This document shows, one piece after another, positions 26,016-34,973 of a stretch of 64,000 nucleotides of DNA. Position 1 is the stretch's first letter. Each line of letters starts with the position of its first letter. The DNA is from Candidatus Gastranaerophilales bacterium (lineage in GTDB: Bacteria > Cyanobacteriota > Vampirovibrionia > Gastranaerophilales > Gastranaerophilaceae). The position numbers were made by a program, and so were the translations under genes. Below the pieces are notes generated by a model, which was given only the letters and a program-made list of their open reading frames with translations, did not search any database and was not told the DNA's origin. Location of the stretch: contig CAJOKJ010000017.1 in assembly GCA_905235155.1 (NCBI GenBank), positions 62,001-126,000 on the forward strand, written 5' to 3'.

Positions 26016-26195
26016 TTAAAGTGAACTTACTTTATAATCACGTTCAATAGTAGTTTGTGTTGATTCTAATGCAGCAGTAAGTACTTTTTCTATTAAGCAT
26101 TTAATGCTATCAATATCCTTTTTTAAGTTCATAAAATTAACTGTTTTTTGTTCTTCTAATGCATTTTTAAATCTTTGATAATTAACTTTTCTCAT
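26016..26195 (-). CDS. 59-residue hypothetical protein
   Basis: A short minus-strand gene: ATG at 26195, TAA at 26018-26016. A strong AAGGAG lies 9 bases before the start. The product begins MRKVNYQRFKNALEEQKTVN and ends TTIERDYKVSSL. It is helical with a heptad-like LKKDIDSIKCLIEKVLTAAL segment and one Cys, so a small coiled-coil or dimeric protein is possible. It is divergent from the 26481 gene. No family is recognised. Confidence 0.55.
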   Translation of the reverse strand: MRKVNYQRFKNALEEQKTVNFMNLKKDIDSIKCLIEKVLTAALESTQTTIERDYKVSSL

Positions 26196-26354
26196 AATAC
26201 ATGCTCCTTATATTTAAATTACGTTTCTCTCACATTTTATATATCGGATTATCATAAATAAAACTTTAGAGTTTGATATATTTTTTGTAACATTTGTTTA
26301 CAAATTTTAAAAAGATTGAATTAACAGTAACTTGATAATATTAAGAATTGTAAA

Positions 26355-26444
26355 ACATGTAAAAGAGCATGTAGCAAAAAAAAAAATTAGAGTATTTGTA
26401 TGAATGCAAGTTAAATATTTGCGTGAGTGCATGTGAAAACATGT
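26355..26444. promoter_or_regulatory. Four RCATGT words in the 26196-26480 divergent gap
   Basis: ACATGT/GCATGT at 26355, 26367, 26429 and 26439: two pairs, each about one helical turn apart. They lie within the 285-base divergent region between the 59-residue gene and the 26481 gene. They may be a regulator's binding sites. No other feature is seen in this gap. Confidence 0.3.
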
Positions 26445-26480
26445 TAAAAAAGTACAATTGAATAGGAAATAAGGGCTGCA

Positions 26481-26879
26481 ATGGTAGATAACAGAGCAGC
26501 GGGATTTTACGGTATCGGAGGCTCTTTTAATTTCAAGAGCGGTGACATTTCAGGTACAGCCGCAGGAACAAAAGACGATAAAATGGGTCAAGGTAGCGAG
26601 TATTCCCGTCAAGATAAAAATGAAGAAAATTCGACAAGCAGTATGTCGATTAATTATACGGACAGAAGTGCACAGCTGCGTGCAACACTTAATTCATTGG
26701 CTATGATGAACGTTGCCGGTGTGATTAACACTAAAAAGCGACCGTCACGGTTAGATGATGACAAAGACGAAAAATTTGATGAGCATGAGTTTTATGAAAA
26801 AACTAAGAAGAAGCGTAAAGAACTCGTTCTCGAAAATGCTTTAGTCGATGATGACGAAAGAGAAGAACAAGACTTCTAG
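26481..26879 (+). CDS. Hydrophilic hypothetical protein
   Basis: A 132-residue protein. Gly/Phe-rich N-terminus (GFYGIGGSFNFKSGDISG), a Ser/Thr-rich middle, then a highly charged C-terminus (DDDKDEKFDEHEFYEKTKKK). It looks largely disordered apart from RSAQLRATLNSLAMMNVAG. The ribosome site is weak (AAGGGC). Function unknown; coding status rests on frame length and composition. Confidence 0.6.
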   Translation: MVDNRAAGFYGIGGSFNFKSGDISGTAAGTKDDKMGQGSEYSRQDKNEENSTSSMSINYTDRSAQLRATLNSLAMMNVAGVINTKKRPSRLDDDKDEKFDEHEFYEKTKKKRKELVLENALVDDDEREEQDF

Positions 26880-26906
26880 AATAAATAATATATACAAAGT
26901 TGTATC

Positions 26907-28352
26907 TTAATCAAGAACGAGTCTGATTAAGGCACTTTGTGTTGCTTGTGTTTTAAATGTTATTTTTCCATTTTTATCAGCCCAGTTTGTAATTTCTTGT
27001 ATATTTTTAAATTTTGTATTGTAGTCATAAGACATAAATAACCAGTATTTACCGGGTGGTAATCTTTTCATTAAACTTGAATTAGTTTCATTTTTTGTGT
27101 GATTTGGTTTTATATATTCTATTTTATTTTGTAATTTGTAAAAGGTATTGTAGTAAAAGAAATCTGCATTTGAGCCTTCATTTATTACGATAGTTTCTTG
27201 AGGTGTGATATTTTTATCTATTATTTGCATCATTGTTCTTGAATAGTCACCTTTGTTGATATTTTTTAATTTTATAAAATTATAAGCAAAAATGGTATGC
27301 GGAATTAGTATAAATGAGAGTATAATGCATCCGATAATCCATTTTTTTATGTCGAGAATTTTTACTATATAAATTATCAAAAAAGGTATTAAAAATAATA
27401 TCATGCGTCTTGAATAAGGGTATAATTTCATCATTGAAGCAACTGTAAGTGTTGAAAAGGTTAGTATGGAGATTAATACTAATGATAATTTTGAATCTTT
27501 TATAGTTAGTATAAAACCTGTTATTATGCATAAAATTACTAATAGCAGTGATAAATGTGGTATATTTGAGAAAAAATATTGTAAATTTTGGGTGTTTAAT
27601 TGAGTAAGATTTGAGAGGTCTTTTGTTACAAATTCTGTTTGCCAGAATGACAGCATTCCATGTGCATTGCTTAAATACGATTTTATTACAAAGCATTTCA
27701 AGTAAATAAAGGCACTAATAGCAACGGGCATGAGCAGTGTTGTAAACAATTTTGGGTTATCACGTTTAAAGCTCAAAGTCATAAATCCGGCGATTATGAT
27801 AAAAGAGCTTCCAAACGAAAACCACGGTAAAATTGCCAGAATTGAACCATAAATAACCATTAATTTAGTATTTGCATTTTTAAAATTGATATTTAGCATG
27901 ATATATAATGCGATAAGAGAACAAAAAACGTCGACACTATATGGCTTGAATTCATAACTGTAATTTATTAAAACGGGGTTAAGTGCTAATAAGCAAATTC
28001 CTGTAAGAGTTACCCATTTTGAGTGAAAAATTTTGTTACCGACATACCAAAACATTATTAGTGATAAATTTCCGCAAATAAATGGAATTAAGCGTAAAAC
28101 AAAATCACATTGATATATATGACTGTAACTGTTTGTAATAAATACTAAAAACTTCGTTAGGATTAAAAACATTGGTGGTGCAATTTGCAAAAATCTCAAT
28201 TTCCCAAATAAATCCGAGTAATTTTTATTTAATACATTCCAACCCAATGCTGCTTCATCATGCCAGAATGGCGGATTTTCTATTAAGCCCTTAAGTCTTA
28301 ATATGAACCCTATTAAAATGATTAATATTAAAATAATATGCTCTTTTTTCAA
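26907..28352 (-). CDS. GT-C (family 39-like) membrane glycosyltransferase
   Basis: A 481-residue polytopic membrane protein with about 11 predicted helices and a C-terminal soluble tail. The first extracytoplasmic loop has the family's acidic motif ENPPFWHDEAALGWN (catalytic Asp/Glu of GT39/DPM-type transferases). It likely transfers sugar from a polyprenyl-phosphate carrier to a lipid or protein outside the inner membrane. It starts 2 bases after the stop of its upstream paralogue, so the pair arose by tandem duplication. The acceptor is unknown. Confidence 0.85.
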   Translation of the reverse strand: MKKEHIILILIILIGFILRLKGLIENPPFWHDEAALGWNVLNKNYSDLFGKLRFLQIAPPMFLILTKFLVFITNSYSHIYQCDFVLRLIPFICGNLSLIMFWYVGNKIFHSKWVTLTGICLLALNPVLINYSYEFKPYSVDVFCSLIALYIMLNINFKNANTKLMVIYGSILAILPWFSFGSSFIIIAGFMTLSFKRDNPKLFTTLLMPVAISAFIYLKCFVIKSYLSNAHGMLSFWQTEFVTKDLSNLTQLNTQNLQYFFSNIPHLSLLLVILCIITGFILTIKDSKLSLVLISILTFSTLTVASMMKLYPYSRRMILFLIPFLIIYIVKILDIKKWIIGCIILSFILIPHTIFAYNFIKLKNINKGDYSRTMMQIIDKNITPQETIVINEGSNADFFYYNTFYKLQNKIEYIKPNHTKNETNSSLMKRLPPGKYWLFMSYDYNTKFKNIQEITNWADKNGKITFKTQATQSALIRLVLD

Positions 28353-28354
28353 TT

Positions 28355-29770
28355 TTAATTACCTTTTATGTATATTAATTGACTTTTTGGATAATAAATA
28401 TTTTTATAGTCGTACTTGTATTCCGAATATGAATTTTTTGCCCAAGGTGCGTATATCCATACATTATTTGGTTTATATTTATTTAAATCTTCTTTATTGC
28501 TGTCTGGTTTATACAGAATTTTATCATTAATTATATCAACATTAAGATAAATTTTATTATGAAATTTATAATAGCGAGTATAGTATAAAAAATCAGGTAC
28601 AGATAAATTATCTACATATATAATATCATCTGCTTTTATTTTGTTACTTAAATCTTTTGTTAATTCTTTTGCATAATCACCTTTTACATTAACATTTTTT
28701 ATCAGTTTATTAAGATTTAAAAATGTCGGAAATAGTAAAAAAATGGTCAGTAATAAACTTATAATAAATTTTGTATAATTGTTTTGGACTTCTAATATTG
28801 CCAACATAGTAATTAACACAAGCGGAATTAAAAATAAAATAAATCTATCAAAGAAGGGATATACTTTAAGCAAACTAAGTATAAAAAATGATAAAAATAA
28901 AAAGAAGGAATACTTTTTGAAATAAGTATATTTTTTATTAACGGCACAGTAAATTGCTCCTGCAATTAGTAATATCAATGGCAAAATTGCATATTTCATA
29001 GAAAATAAGTAACAGATACAAAAGAATAATTGAATTATTATAACTTTAAAATTTAAAAAATTATAAATAAAAAAATCTTCCATAAAGTTATAATAAAACT
29101 TTTTTATATTTAAAGTATAAATAAGCAGTAGAATCGTTGAAATTAATGTTGGTAAGAATAATGTAAGCCATTTTTTTAAATTAGATTTAGAGAAAATGAT
29201 TATTTCACCAATAAATAATAAAATACTTGAAACAAATGCAAACCAAGGTAACAATGATAAACTTAGTCCAAGTATAACAAATTTTTTTAATGACCAATTC
29301 CAATCAATTTTTTTAAATAGATAAAACAAAAGACAAGTTGAAAAAACTTCAACAATATAAGGTTTAAATTCAATAGAATACCATATCAATTGGGTGTTAA
29401 AGCAAAATAATATAAGTCCCCAAATTATAGCGATTTTGTCTGTAAATATATTTTTTATCATTAAAAAAAACATGATTATACAAAGGTTACCAACAATAAA
29501 AGGAAAAAGTCTTAATATGCTATCTCCGGCATGAATTGTTGTTGTTAAGAATTTTGTTGTGACCAGAAATAGAGGCGGTGCAACTTGCTGAAGATGTAAA
29601 ATTCCAAATAATTCCCCATATTTAAGGGTTAAAATATTATAACCTAAAGCACTTTCATCAAACCAAAAAGAAGGTGCCGATATGAAAGTATAAAATCTTA
29701 TTGCAAATCCGAAAAACATGATTGCAATAATAGCTGCAATGTATGAATAATTTTTTAAAAATTTAAGCAT
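28355..29770 (-). CDS. GT-C (family 39-like) membrane glycosyltransferase, paralogue
   Basis: A 471-residue polytopic protein with the same architecture as the downstream gene. Motif APSFWFDESALGYN keeps the Asp-Glu pair, and HLQQVAPPLFLVTTKFL parallels the neighbour's FLQIAPPMFLILTKFL. The two diverge enough to suggest different substrates. A run of A/T separates it from the divergent 29865 gene. Lipid-linked sugar transfer is the expected chemistry. Confidence 0.85.
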   Translation of the reverse strand: MLKFLKNYSYIAAIIAIMFFGFAIRFYTFISAPSFWFDESALGYNILTLKYGELFGILHLQQVAPPLFLVTTKFLTTTIHAGDSILRLFPFIVGNLCIIMFFLMIKNIFTDKIAIIWGLILFCFNTQLIWYSIEFKPYIVEVFSTCLLFYLFKKIDWNWSLKKFVILGLSLSLLPWFAFVSSILLFIGEIIIFSKSNLKKWLTLFLPTLISTILLLIYTLNIKKFYYNFMEDFFIYNFLNFKVIIIQLFFCICYLFSMKYAILPLILLIAGAIYCAVNKKYTYFKKYSFFLFLSFFILSLLKVYPFFDRFILFLIPLVLITMLAILEVQNNYTKFIISLLLTIFLLFPTFLNLNKLIKNVNVKGDYAKELTKDLSNKIKADDIIYVDNLSVPDFLYYTRYYKFHNKIYLNVDIINDKILYKPDSNKEDLNKYKPNNVWIYAPWAKNSYSEYKYDYKNIYYPKSQLIYIKGN

Positions 29771-29864
29771 AATAAAATAATTTTATCATAATTATAATAG
29801 ACTATTGTAAAAAAAAAAGTTTTTTGGTATTATAAGATTGTCTATATAAGAAAAAGAGGATAAT

Positions 29865-30488
29865 ATGTCAGAAAATTTTGATTTAGATACAGGTAAAAAC
29901 ATTGTAGACGCTTTAAAAGCAGATGATGAAATGGAAGCTTTAGATTTAAGCGAAGAAGTTATTGACTCATCGGATGATGATGAACAATTTGCAGATTTTG
30001 AAAAAGAAGATTCTGTTGCAGAGGAAAATGAAACGGATTTTGTTCAAGAATTTGAAAGTTCATCTGATACGGACACTTTTGATTCTACGATGAAACCAAG
30101 CAGCGATTTTGAAGGTAACATGGTTGAAAATTTAAATACACATGCTGTTGTTGATAAATATGCAAGTGATTTATATAACTTTGAAGTTCCAAACAATGTT
30201 GCTGTATTGAAGAAGTTAATAGCAAAACTTCCTTCAGGTGTTACACGTCAAACAGGTGCTCAAATAATTAAACAAACAATGGAGGCACTTGGTATTTCAA
30301 TGAAGAGTGTTTTACAAGAAGCACAACAACTTCAAGAACAATTGAGTTCTTCTGCAAAAGAATGTCAAGCAACAATCTCAGAATATAAAAGACAAATTGT
30401 TACTCTTGAAGAACAAGCACAAAGCTATAAAAAGCAATATAACAATTTGAATGAATTAGTAAGTTTATTTATCCAAACTGAAAATTAG
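29865..30488 (+). CDS. Acidic protein with C-terminal coiled coil
   Basis: A 207-residue protein of unknown function. Residues 1-95 are very acidic and probably disordered (SEEVIDSSDDDEQFADFEKE). Residues 105-150 form a compact conserved-looking block, PSGVTRQTGAQIIKQTMEAL, followed by a long coiled coil (about 150-200, LQEQLSSSAKECQATISEYK). There is no signal or membrane segment. A scaffold or cytoskeletal-type role is possible but unsupported. AGAGG precedes the ATG, and a strong terminator follows. Confidence 0.7.
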   Translation: MSENFDLDTGKNIVDALKADDEMEALDLSEEVIDSSDDDEQFADFEKEDSVAEENETDFVQEFESSSDTDTFDSTMKPSSDFEGNMVENLNTHAVVDKYASDLYNFEVPNNVAVLKKLIAKLPSGVTRQTGAQIIKQTMEALGISMKSVLQEAQQLQEQLSSSAKECQATISEYKRQIVTLEEQAQSYKKQYNNLNELVSLFIQTEN

Positions 30489-30503
30489 TGAATAGTATAA
30501 AAT

Positions 30504-30545
30504 AAAAAGCGGAGTTTGGTTTTATATCAAACTCCGCTTCTTATT
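30504..30545 (+). terminator. Terminator after coiled-coil gene
   Basis: AAGCGGAGTTTG / CAAACTCCGCTT 12-base perfect stem, loop of 9, then a T-rich tract. Confidence 0.88.
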
Positions 30546-30558
30546 TAAAGGAGTATAA

Positions 30559-31236
30559 ATGGAAATCAAAGGCATTATTTTTGATTTTAACGGAACTTTG
30601 TTTAATGATTCGGTTTTGCATGAGCAGGCATGGAGAGATTATTCAAAAATATTACGTGGAACATCTTTTTCTGATGAAGAAATGCATAAATATATGTTTG
30701 GTCGTTCTAATGAGGAAATTATAACTTACGCAATCGGTAGAAAACCTACACATGAAGAATGTTTAAAGTGGGCTAATGAAAAAGAGGCATATTATAGAGA
30801 ATTAGTTTTGAAAAATCCATCTTGTATTCATTTAACAGAGGGTGCAGAGAAATTATTTGATTTCATTTGTGAAAAAAATATTCCTCATACAATTGCAACT
30901 GGTTCTGAAAAAACAAATGTAGATTTTTTTGTTGAAATATTTAATTTAGACAAATGGTTTGATGTTGATAAAATTATTTATGATGATTATACAATTCCGG
31001 GTAAACCAAATCCTGCAATATACTTAAAAGCATTGACTATTTTAGATTTAAAGCCGGAAGAAACTGTTGTATTTGAGGATTCTTATTCAGGTATTACTGC
31101 CGCAAACAATGCAAAAATCGGTAAAATAATTGCTATTAATGATAATCCTGATAGTTTTCAGCACAAAGATAAAGTGTTCAGCGTGATTAAGGATTTTAAC
31201 GAATTAGATTACCGTCTTATTTACAATAACATTTGA
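30559..31236 (+). CDS. HAD-superfamily hydrolase, beta-phosphoglucomutase-like
   Basis: A 225-residue HAD enzyme with a helical cap. Motif I is DFNGTLF, so the nucleophile Asp is present but the second Asp (general acid/base) is Asn. Motif II is IATGSEKTN, with Lys at GKPNPAIY, and motif IV is VFEDSYSGITAA. The cap and the GKPxP block resemble beta-phosphoglucomutase and sugar-phosphate phosphatases. The Asn substitution argues against a standard mutase or phosphatase and may mean altered chemistry. GGAG gives a good start. It lies 34 bases upstream of ferritin. Confidence 0.85.
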   Translation: MEIKGIIFDFNGTLFNDSVLHEQAWRDYSKILRGTSFSDEEMHKYMFGRSNEEIITYAIGRKPTHEECLKWANEKEAYYRELVLKNPSCIHLTEGAEKLFDFICEKNIPHTIATGSEKTNVDFFVEIFNLDKWFDVDKIIYDDYTIPGKPNPAIYLKALTILDLKPEETVVFEDSYSGITAANNAKIGKIIAINDNPDSFQHKDKVFSVIKDFNELDYRLIYNNI

Positions 31237-31270
31237 AGTATTATAATTTAATTAAAAATAAGGAGGATAT

Positions 31271-31780
31271 ATGATTAACGAAAAATTACAAAATGCTTTT
31301 AATGACCAAATAAACAAGGAATTATATTCTGAATATTTGTATTTGGCAATGAAAATTTATTTTGAAGAAAATGATTTACAAGGGTTTGTAAACTGGTTTA
31401 ATATTCAAGTTCAAGAAGAACATGCTCATGCAATGGGTATGTTTAATTACTTAGGTGAAAGAGGCGGTTCAGTTAAACTTATGGCAATTGATGAACCAAA
31501 AGTTGAAGGCTCAACACCTGTTGAAATTTTTGAACAAGTTTTAAAACATGAAGAATATGTTACATCAAGAATTAACGCTCTTTTAGATGTAGCAGAAGAA
31601 ACTAAAGATAGAGCTGCTATTATATTCTTAAATTGGTACTTAAAAGAACAAGTTGAAGAAGAAGCAAGTGTTGGCAGCGTTTTAGCAAAATTAAAATTAA
31701 TAGGCGATGATAAAAAGGCTTTATTAATGTTGGATAAAGACTTGGCAACAAGAGTATTTAATCCGCCTGTTATTGGTTAG
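31271..31780 (+). CDS. Ferritin
   Basis: Non-haem ferritin of 169 residues that stores iron as a 24-mer cage. The four-helix bundle carries the ferroxidase residues: NKELYSEYLYLAM, QEEHAHAMGMFNYL (ExxH) and EEYVTSRINALL, then LNWYLKEQVEEEASV. AAGGAGG precedes the start. It is convergent with rubredoxin, and both fit iron and oxygen-stress handling in an anaerobe. Confidence 0.97.
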   Translation: MINEKLQNAFNDQINKELYSEYLYLAMKIYFEENDLQGFVNWFNIQVQEEHAHAMGMFNYLGERGGSVKLMAIDEPKVEGSTPVEIFEQVLKHEEYVTSRINALLDVAEETKDRAAIIFLNWYLKEQVEEEASVGSVLAKLKLIGDDKKALLMLDKDLATRVFNPPVIG

Positions 31781-31794
31781 GAATTTAAAAAATA

Positions 31795-31841
31795 AAACAA
31801 AATGGGCAGGGTATTTATAAACCCTGCCTATTTTGTTTTTG
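31795..31841. terminator. Bidirectional terminator between ferritin and rubredoxin
   Basis: AACAAAATgGGCAGGGT / ACCCTGCCtATTTTGTT long stem with T-runs on both strands. Confidence 0.92.
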
Positions 31842-31848
31842 TTTGCTA

Positions 31849-32007
31849 TTATTCTGCTTCAAATTGGTCTTTGCCAACAGCACAAAGAGGGCATAACCAA
31901 TCTTCAGGTAAATCTTCAAATGATGTACCTGCTGCTATACCGTTATCTTCATCGCCTACCGCAGGGTCGTATACATATCCGCATACAGTGCATACATATT
32001 TTTGCAT
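31849..32007 (-). CDS. Rubredoxin
   Basis: A 52-residue rubredoxin. The two iron-binding knuckles are [10 protein letters not shown] and [11 protein letters not shown], with the family's aromatic residues and a typical DLPEDWLCP turn. The start follows GGAGGAC (GGAGGACAATT then ATG). It is an electron carrier, commonly used with rubrerythrin or superoxide reductase in anaerobes. No partner is adjacent, but ferritin is convergent. Confidence 0.95.
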   Translation of the reverse strand: MQKYVCTVCGYVYDPAVGDEDNGIAAGTSFEDLPEDWLCPLCAVGKDQFEAE

Positions 32008-32041
32008 AATTGTCCTCCTTTTTGTTTATTTTAACATTAAA

Positions 32042-32068
32042 ACCTGTTGTTTTTATTAGACAACAGGT
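32042..32068 (-). terminator. Hairpin after 32102-32524 gene
   Basis: ACCTGTTG / CAACAGGT stem around an 11-base loop, followed on the minus strand by TTTTAATG. A probable terminator of the polyamine/PspA operon's last gene. Confidence 0.65.
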
Positions 32069-32101
32069 CGAATTGTAACAAAAATATATTTTTATGATTT
32101 T

Positions 32102-32524
32102 TTATACGCTATATTCAATGGTTGAGGTTTCGGAATTTGAAATATCTTCCATAGAATAAGAATAAGCATTTGACATTTCCGGCTGAATAGTATATTCTTC
32201 TGTCTCAGACTGTTCGTCAGTTGCTTGAGAACCATTATTATTAATTTTATCAAGAATTTTTTGTGCTCGTTGTATTGAAATATGGAAGTCTTGTGCAATT
32301 TGTTGAACACTTTTTGTAGCCGCAAGTCCATTAAGTCTTATTTCTGATAATATTTCGCTGTCGCTTTGCGTGTTTACTGTTGAAACAGCCGCTTTTGCCA
32401 TGTCTTCACTGCTAACTGTTGCAGTTTTAGTTTTATCTTCATCTGAAACAGTATTGTTTACTGTTTCAGGCTTGAATGTATAATTGTTATTTTGAAGTTG
32501 CGAAATTGAAAAATTATCACTCAT
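32102..32524 (-). CDS. Hypothetical protein with possible helix-turn-helix
   Basis: A 140-residue protein. I choose ATG 32524 (MSDNFSISQLQNNNY), preceded by AAGGAAC, over an in-frame upstream start. Residues about 70-100 (SVQQIAQDFHISIQRAQKIL) have the spacing of a helix-turn-helix. The flanks are Ser/Thr/Glu-rich and likely disordered. It follows the spermidine synthase by 64 bases and may be the last gene of that operon or independent. Function unknown. Confidence 0.6.
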   Translation of the reverse strand: MSDNFSISQLQNNNYTFKPETVNNTVSDEDKTKTATVSSEDMAKAAVSTVNTQSDSEILSEIRLNGLAATKSVQQIAQDFHISIQRAQKILDKINNNGSQATDEQSETEEYTIQPEMSNAYSYSMEDISNSETSTIEYSV

Positions 32525-32588
32525 GGCATGTTCCTTACTAATATTGTATATTCCTATTATGCCCAATTTTATTAAATTTTAAACATGT

Positions 32589-34127
32589 TTAATTCCAGTA
32601 TCTCCATCCGTTAAGATAATAATTTAAAATTTCGGGATGATCAAGAGTAGATGCTTTTATATTTTTTCTTTTCACGTCTTTTTCTATGTGAAATAAGCTA
32701 TCTATGGAATTATTTTCTAAAAATTTTGTAGGTACATTAATTTTTATATTTTTTTCGTTTATAGGGTTATTGCTTGCAAGCATAAAACCCCAGTCCCCAA
32801 ATGACGGAACGTATGTATGGTATGGCTTTGTATATTTAAAGCCTGCTGCTTTAATTGATTCTTCAATGCACCAATAGGCTTCAGGAGAGAAGAACGGGCT
32901 GGTAGATTGTGTTACCATTATACCATTTCTTGCTAATTTTTGTTTTACAACTTTGTAAAATTCTTTGCTGTACAACCGTGCCAGTGATTGATTATTCGGA
33001 TCAGGTAAGTCTATTATTATTACATCAAAATATTCTTTTGCATTTTCTAAGTATTTGAAAGCATCTTCGTTTAGTATTTTAACTTTTGGATTTTCAAAGC
33101 TATGTTCGCTTAATTTTGCCATAATTCTATTTTTTACGGCTAAATCGGTCATTTCTTTATCTAAGTCAACAACCGTAATTTTTTTTACATCTTGATATTT
33201 TAATAATTCTCTTGTTGCAAGTGCATCTCCGCCTCCAAGCACTAATATATTTTCTTTATGTTTGACAAGATTCATCGGTATATGGATTAGAGGTTCGTGG
33301 TATCTGTATTCATCAATTGTTGAAAACTGTACATTACCATCAATAAACAGTCTTACATCTTCTTTATTTTTTGTTATAACAATTTGTTGATAAGGTGTTT
33401 TTTTAGAAAATATAACTCTGTCATCATACATTGAATTTTCTAAATGAAATGCAATTTCTTTTGAAAAAATAAGCATTCCGACAAGCAAAATCGCAATTAA
33501 AATACCTTGTGTTTTTAGCATTAATTTGCGTTTATTAGTAAGTTTATCTTTAAACCAAGCAAATGTTAAAACTCCAACTAAAAGATTTAAAAGTCCGGTT
33601 GAAATAGAGCTGTTAAATACACCCAAAAATGGCAATAATATAAATGGAAAAGCCAGACTCGCCAAAAATGCACCTAAATAATCAAGAGAAAGAACATTTG
33701 ATATATTTTCTCTTAATTGGAAATATTCTTCCATAATTCTTGTTAATAATGGTATTTCCAAACCAATTAGCGTACCTATTGCGATAATTAGCAGACACAT
33801 TATCGGATAATAGAAAAATTGAATAGAATATATAAAATATAAAATCGGTACAGATAAACCACCTATAATTGCAAGTAAAATTTCAACAAATATAAACCAA
33901 TAAATTAAATTTTTATTGAAAAATCTTGAAATTAGTGTACCGATACCCATTGCCGTCATAGTTAAACCAATGGTTATTGAAAATTGTTTTATGCTATCAC
34001 CAATAAAATATGACGAGATACTTCCTATCAAAAGTTCATAAATAATAGTACAATATCCTACTACAAATACGCAGAACAAAAGAATAGACGCATCTTTTTT
34101 TGTAAGAATACTTTTATTTTCCACCAT
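32589..34127 (-). CDS. speE: Membrane-anchored polyamine aminopropyltransferase (spermidine synthase-like)
   Basis: A 512-residue fusion. Residues 1-235 hold about 7 transmembrane helices of the type seen in membrane-bound spermidine synthases; 240-500 form the SAM-type Rossmann aminopropyltransferase. Motifs: LFIDGNVQFSTIDEYRYHE (substrate loop), ILVLGGGDALATRELL (cofactor site), VVDLDKEM, and DVIIIDLPDPNNQSLARLYS. The usual DxxDP Asp is present. It overlaps the preceding 80-residue gene by 14 bases. In related operons this enzyme accompanies PspA, DUF350 and DUF4178, so it may modify or sense polyamines at a stressed membrane. Confidence 0.9.
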   Translation of the reverse strand: MVENKSILTKKDASILLFCVFVVGYCTIIYELLIGSISSYFIGDSIKQFSITIGLTMTAMGIGTLISRFFNKNLIYWFIFVEILLAIIGGLSVPILYFIYSIQFFYYPIMCLLIIAIGTLIGLEIPLLTRIMEEYFQLRENISNVLSLDYLGAFLASLAFPFILLPFLGVFNSSISTGLLNLLVGVLTFAWFKDKLTNKRKLMLKTQGILIAILLVGMLIFSKEIAFHLENSMYDDRVIFSKKTPYQQIVITKNKEDVRLFIDGNVQFSTIDEYRYHEPLIHIPMNLVKHKENILVLGGGDALATRELLKYQDVKKITVVDLDKEMTDLAVKNRIMAKLSEHSFENPKVKILNEDAFKYLENAKEYFDVIIIDLPDPNNQSLARLYSKEFYKVVKQKLARNGIMVTQSTSPFFSPEAYWCIEESIKAAGFKYTKPYHTYVPSFGDWGFMLASNNPINEKNIKINVPTKFLENNSIDSLFHIEKDVKRKNIKASTLDHPEILNYYLNGWRYWN

Positions 34128-34356
34128 GTATACCTTTTTGAGAGAATCTTGAGCCGCTTACGCTGTTTTCTCTAACACTTGTTCCGTAATATGAATCATG
34201 TCTTCCTATGTACCAGTATGAATGGTGATGGTGATATCCTCGATATCCTGGGTATCCGTAGCCTTTATATGCATAGTTGAAACAAGCAAAGTAAACGATA
34301 GTTAAAACCGCTATTAATACTACATAACAAATGAAGTTGAAGAATTTATTAGTCAT
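34114..34356 (-). CDS. Small membrane protein with Tyr/His/Gly-rich tail
   Basis: An 80-residue protein. One N-terminal transmembrane helix (FICYVVLIAVLTIVYFACF) precedes a tail rich in Gly, Tyr and His (GYGYPGYRGYHHHHSYWY), ending SGSRFSQKGIHGGK. It overlaps both neighbours (8 bases upstream, 14 downstream), so it is a real operon member. The His cluster could bind metal or membranes. Small Gly/Ser-rich membrane proteins occur in related PspA/DUF350 operons. Exact function unknown. Confidence 0.75.
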   Translation of the reverse strand: MTNKFFNFICYVVLIAVLTIVYFACFNYAYKGYGYPGYRGYHHHHSYWYIGRHDSYYGTSVRENSVSGSRFSQKGIHGGK

Positions 34357-34951
34357 CGCTCATTTCCTCCAATGCATCATTTAATTTTTCTAAGCTTTCA
34401 CAAACCCATTTTTTGTTCATTAGTATAAACAAGATATATAAAATTATCAGCAAATCCATACCCATCATTAAATGAGGAATACCACTGCCTTTTTTTACTA
34501 CAATTTCTAAACCGATATTTTTCATCATATTTTCGTCTGTATGAAATTGAATGTAATATGTTCCGGGTTCAGTGAAAGCAAGTTTTGCTTCCATATTGCG
34601 ATCGCTTTCTGACCAATAACCTTCTGAATCGTATCCGCTTTCATGCCACAAGTCTTTCCCAAATTCATATAAGGTATCTTTATCTTCGTCAAGTACTTCG
34701 CCTGAAAAATATATGTTTGTATTATCTCCATACATGGATGAACGTATTTTACATATTTTAGGTTGTCCTTTTTTGACAACAATCGGTCCATACAATGAAC
34801 CTTCATCAAGACTGTAACTTCTTTTTGCTATTGTTTGGCTTTCAACACTGTAATATGTCCAAAAACAAATTAAACAAAAAACAGCACAAATAAACATCAA
34901 GTTATTATAAAAAAATAAATTTTCTTTTTTTTGTTTAGGATTTACTATCAT
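34349..34951 (-). CDS. Bitopic membrane protein of the PspA/polyamine operon
   Basis: A 200-residue protein with a transmembrane helix at about 14-34, an extracytoplasmic beta-rich domain (35-150, with VEDE-rich strands and LAFTEPGTYYIQFHTDEN, a jelly-roll-like edge) and a second helix (MGMDLLIILYILFILM). A short acidic cytoplasmic tail ends it (LEKLNDALEEMSDD). It overlaps the next gene by 8 bases. No named family is recognised. The topology suggests an envelope sensor or a subunit of a membrane complex with DUF350. Confidence 0.75.
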   Translation of the reverse strand: MIVNPKQKKENLFFYNNLMFICAVFCLICFWTYYSVESQTIAKRSYSLDEGSLYGPIVVKKGQPKICKIRSSMYGDNTNIYFSGEVLDEDKDTLYEFGKDLWHESGYDSEGYWSESDRNMEAKLAFTEPGTYYIQFHTDENMMKNIGLEIVVKKGSGIPHLMMGMDLLIILYILFILMNKKWVCESLEKLNDALEEMSDD

Positions 34952-34973
34952 ACTTCAAAATTTCACTATCAAA

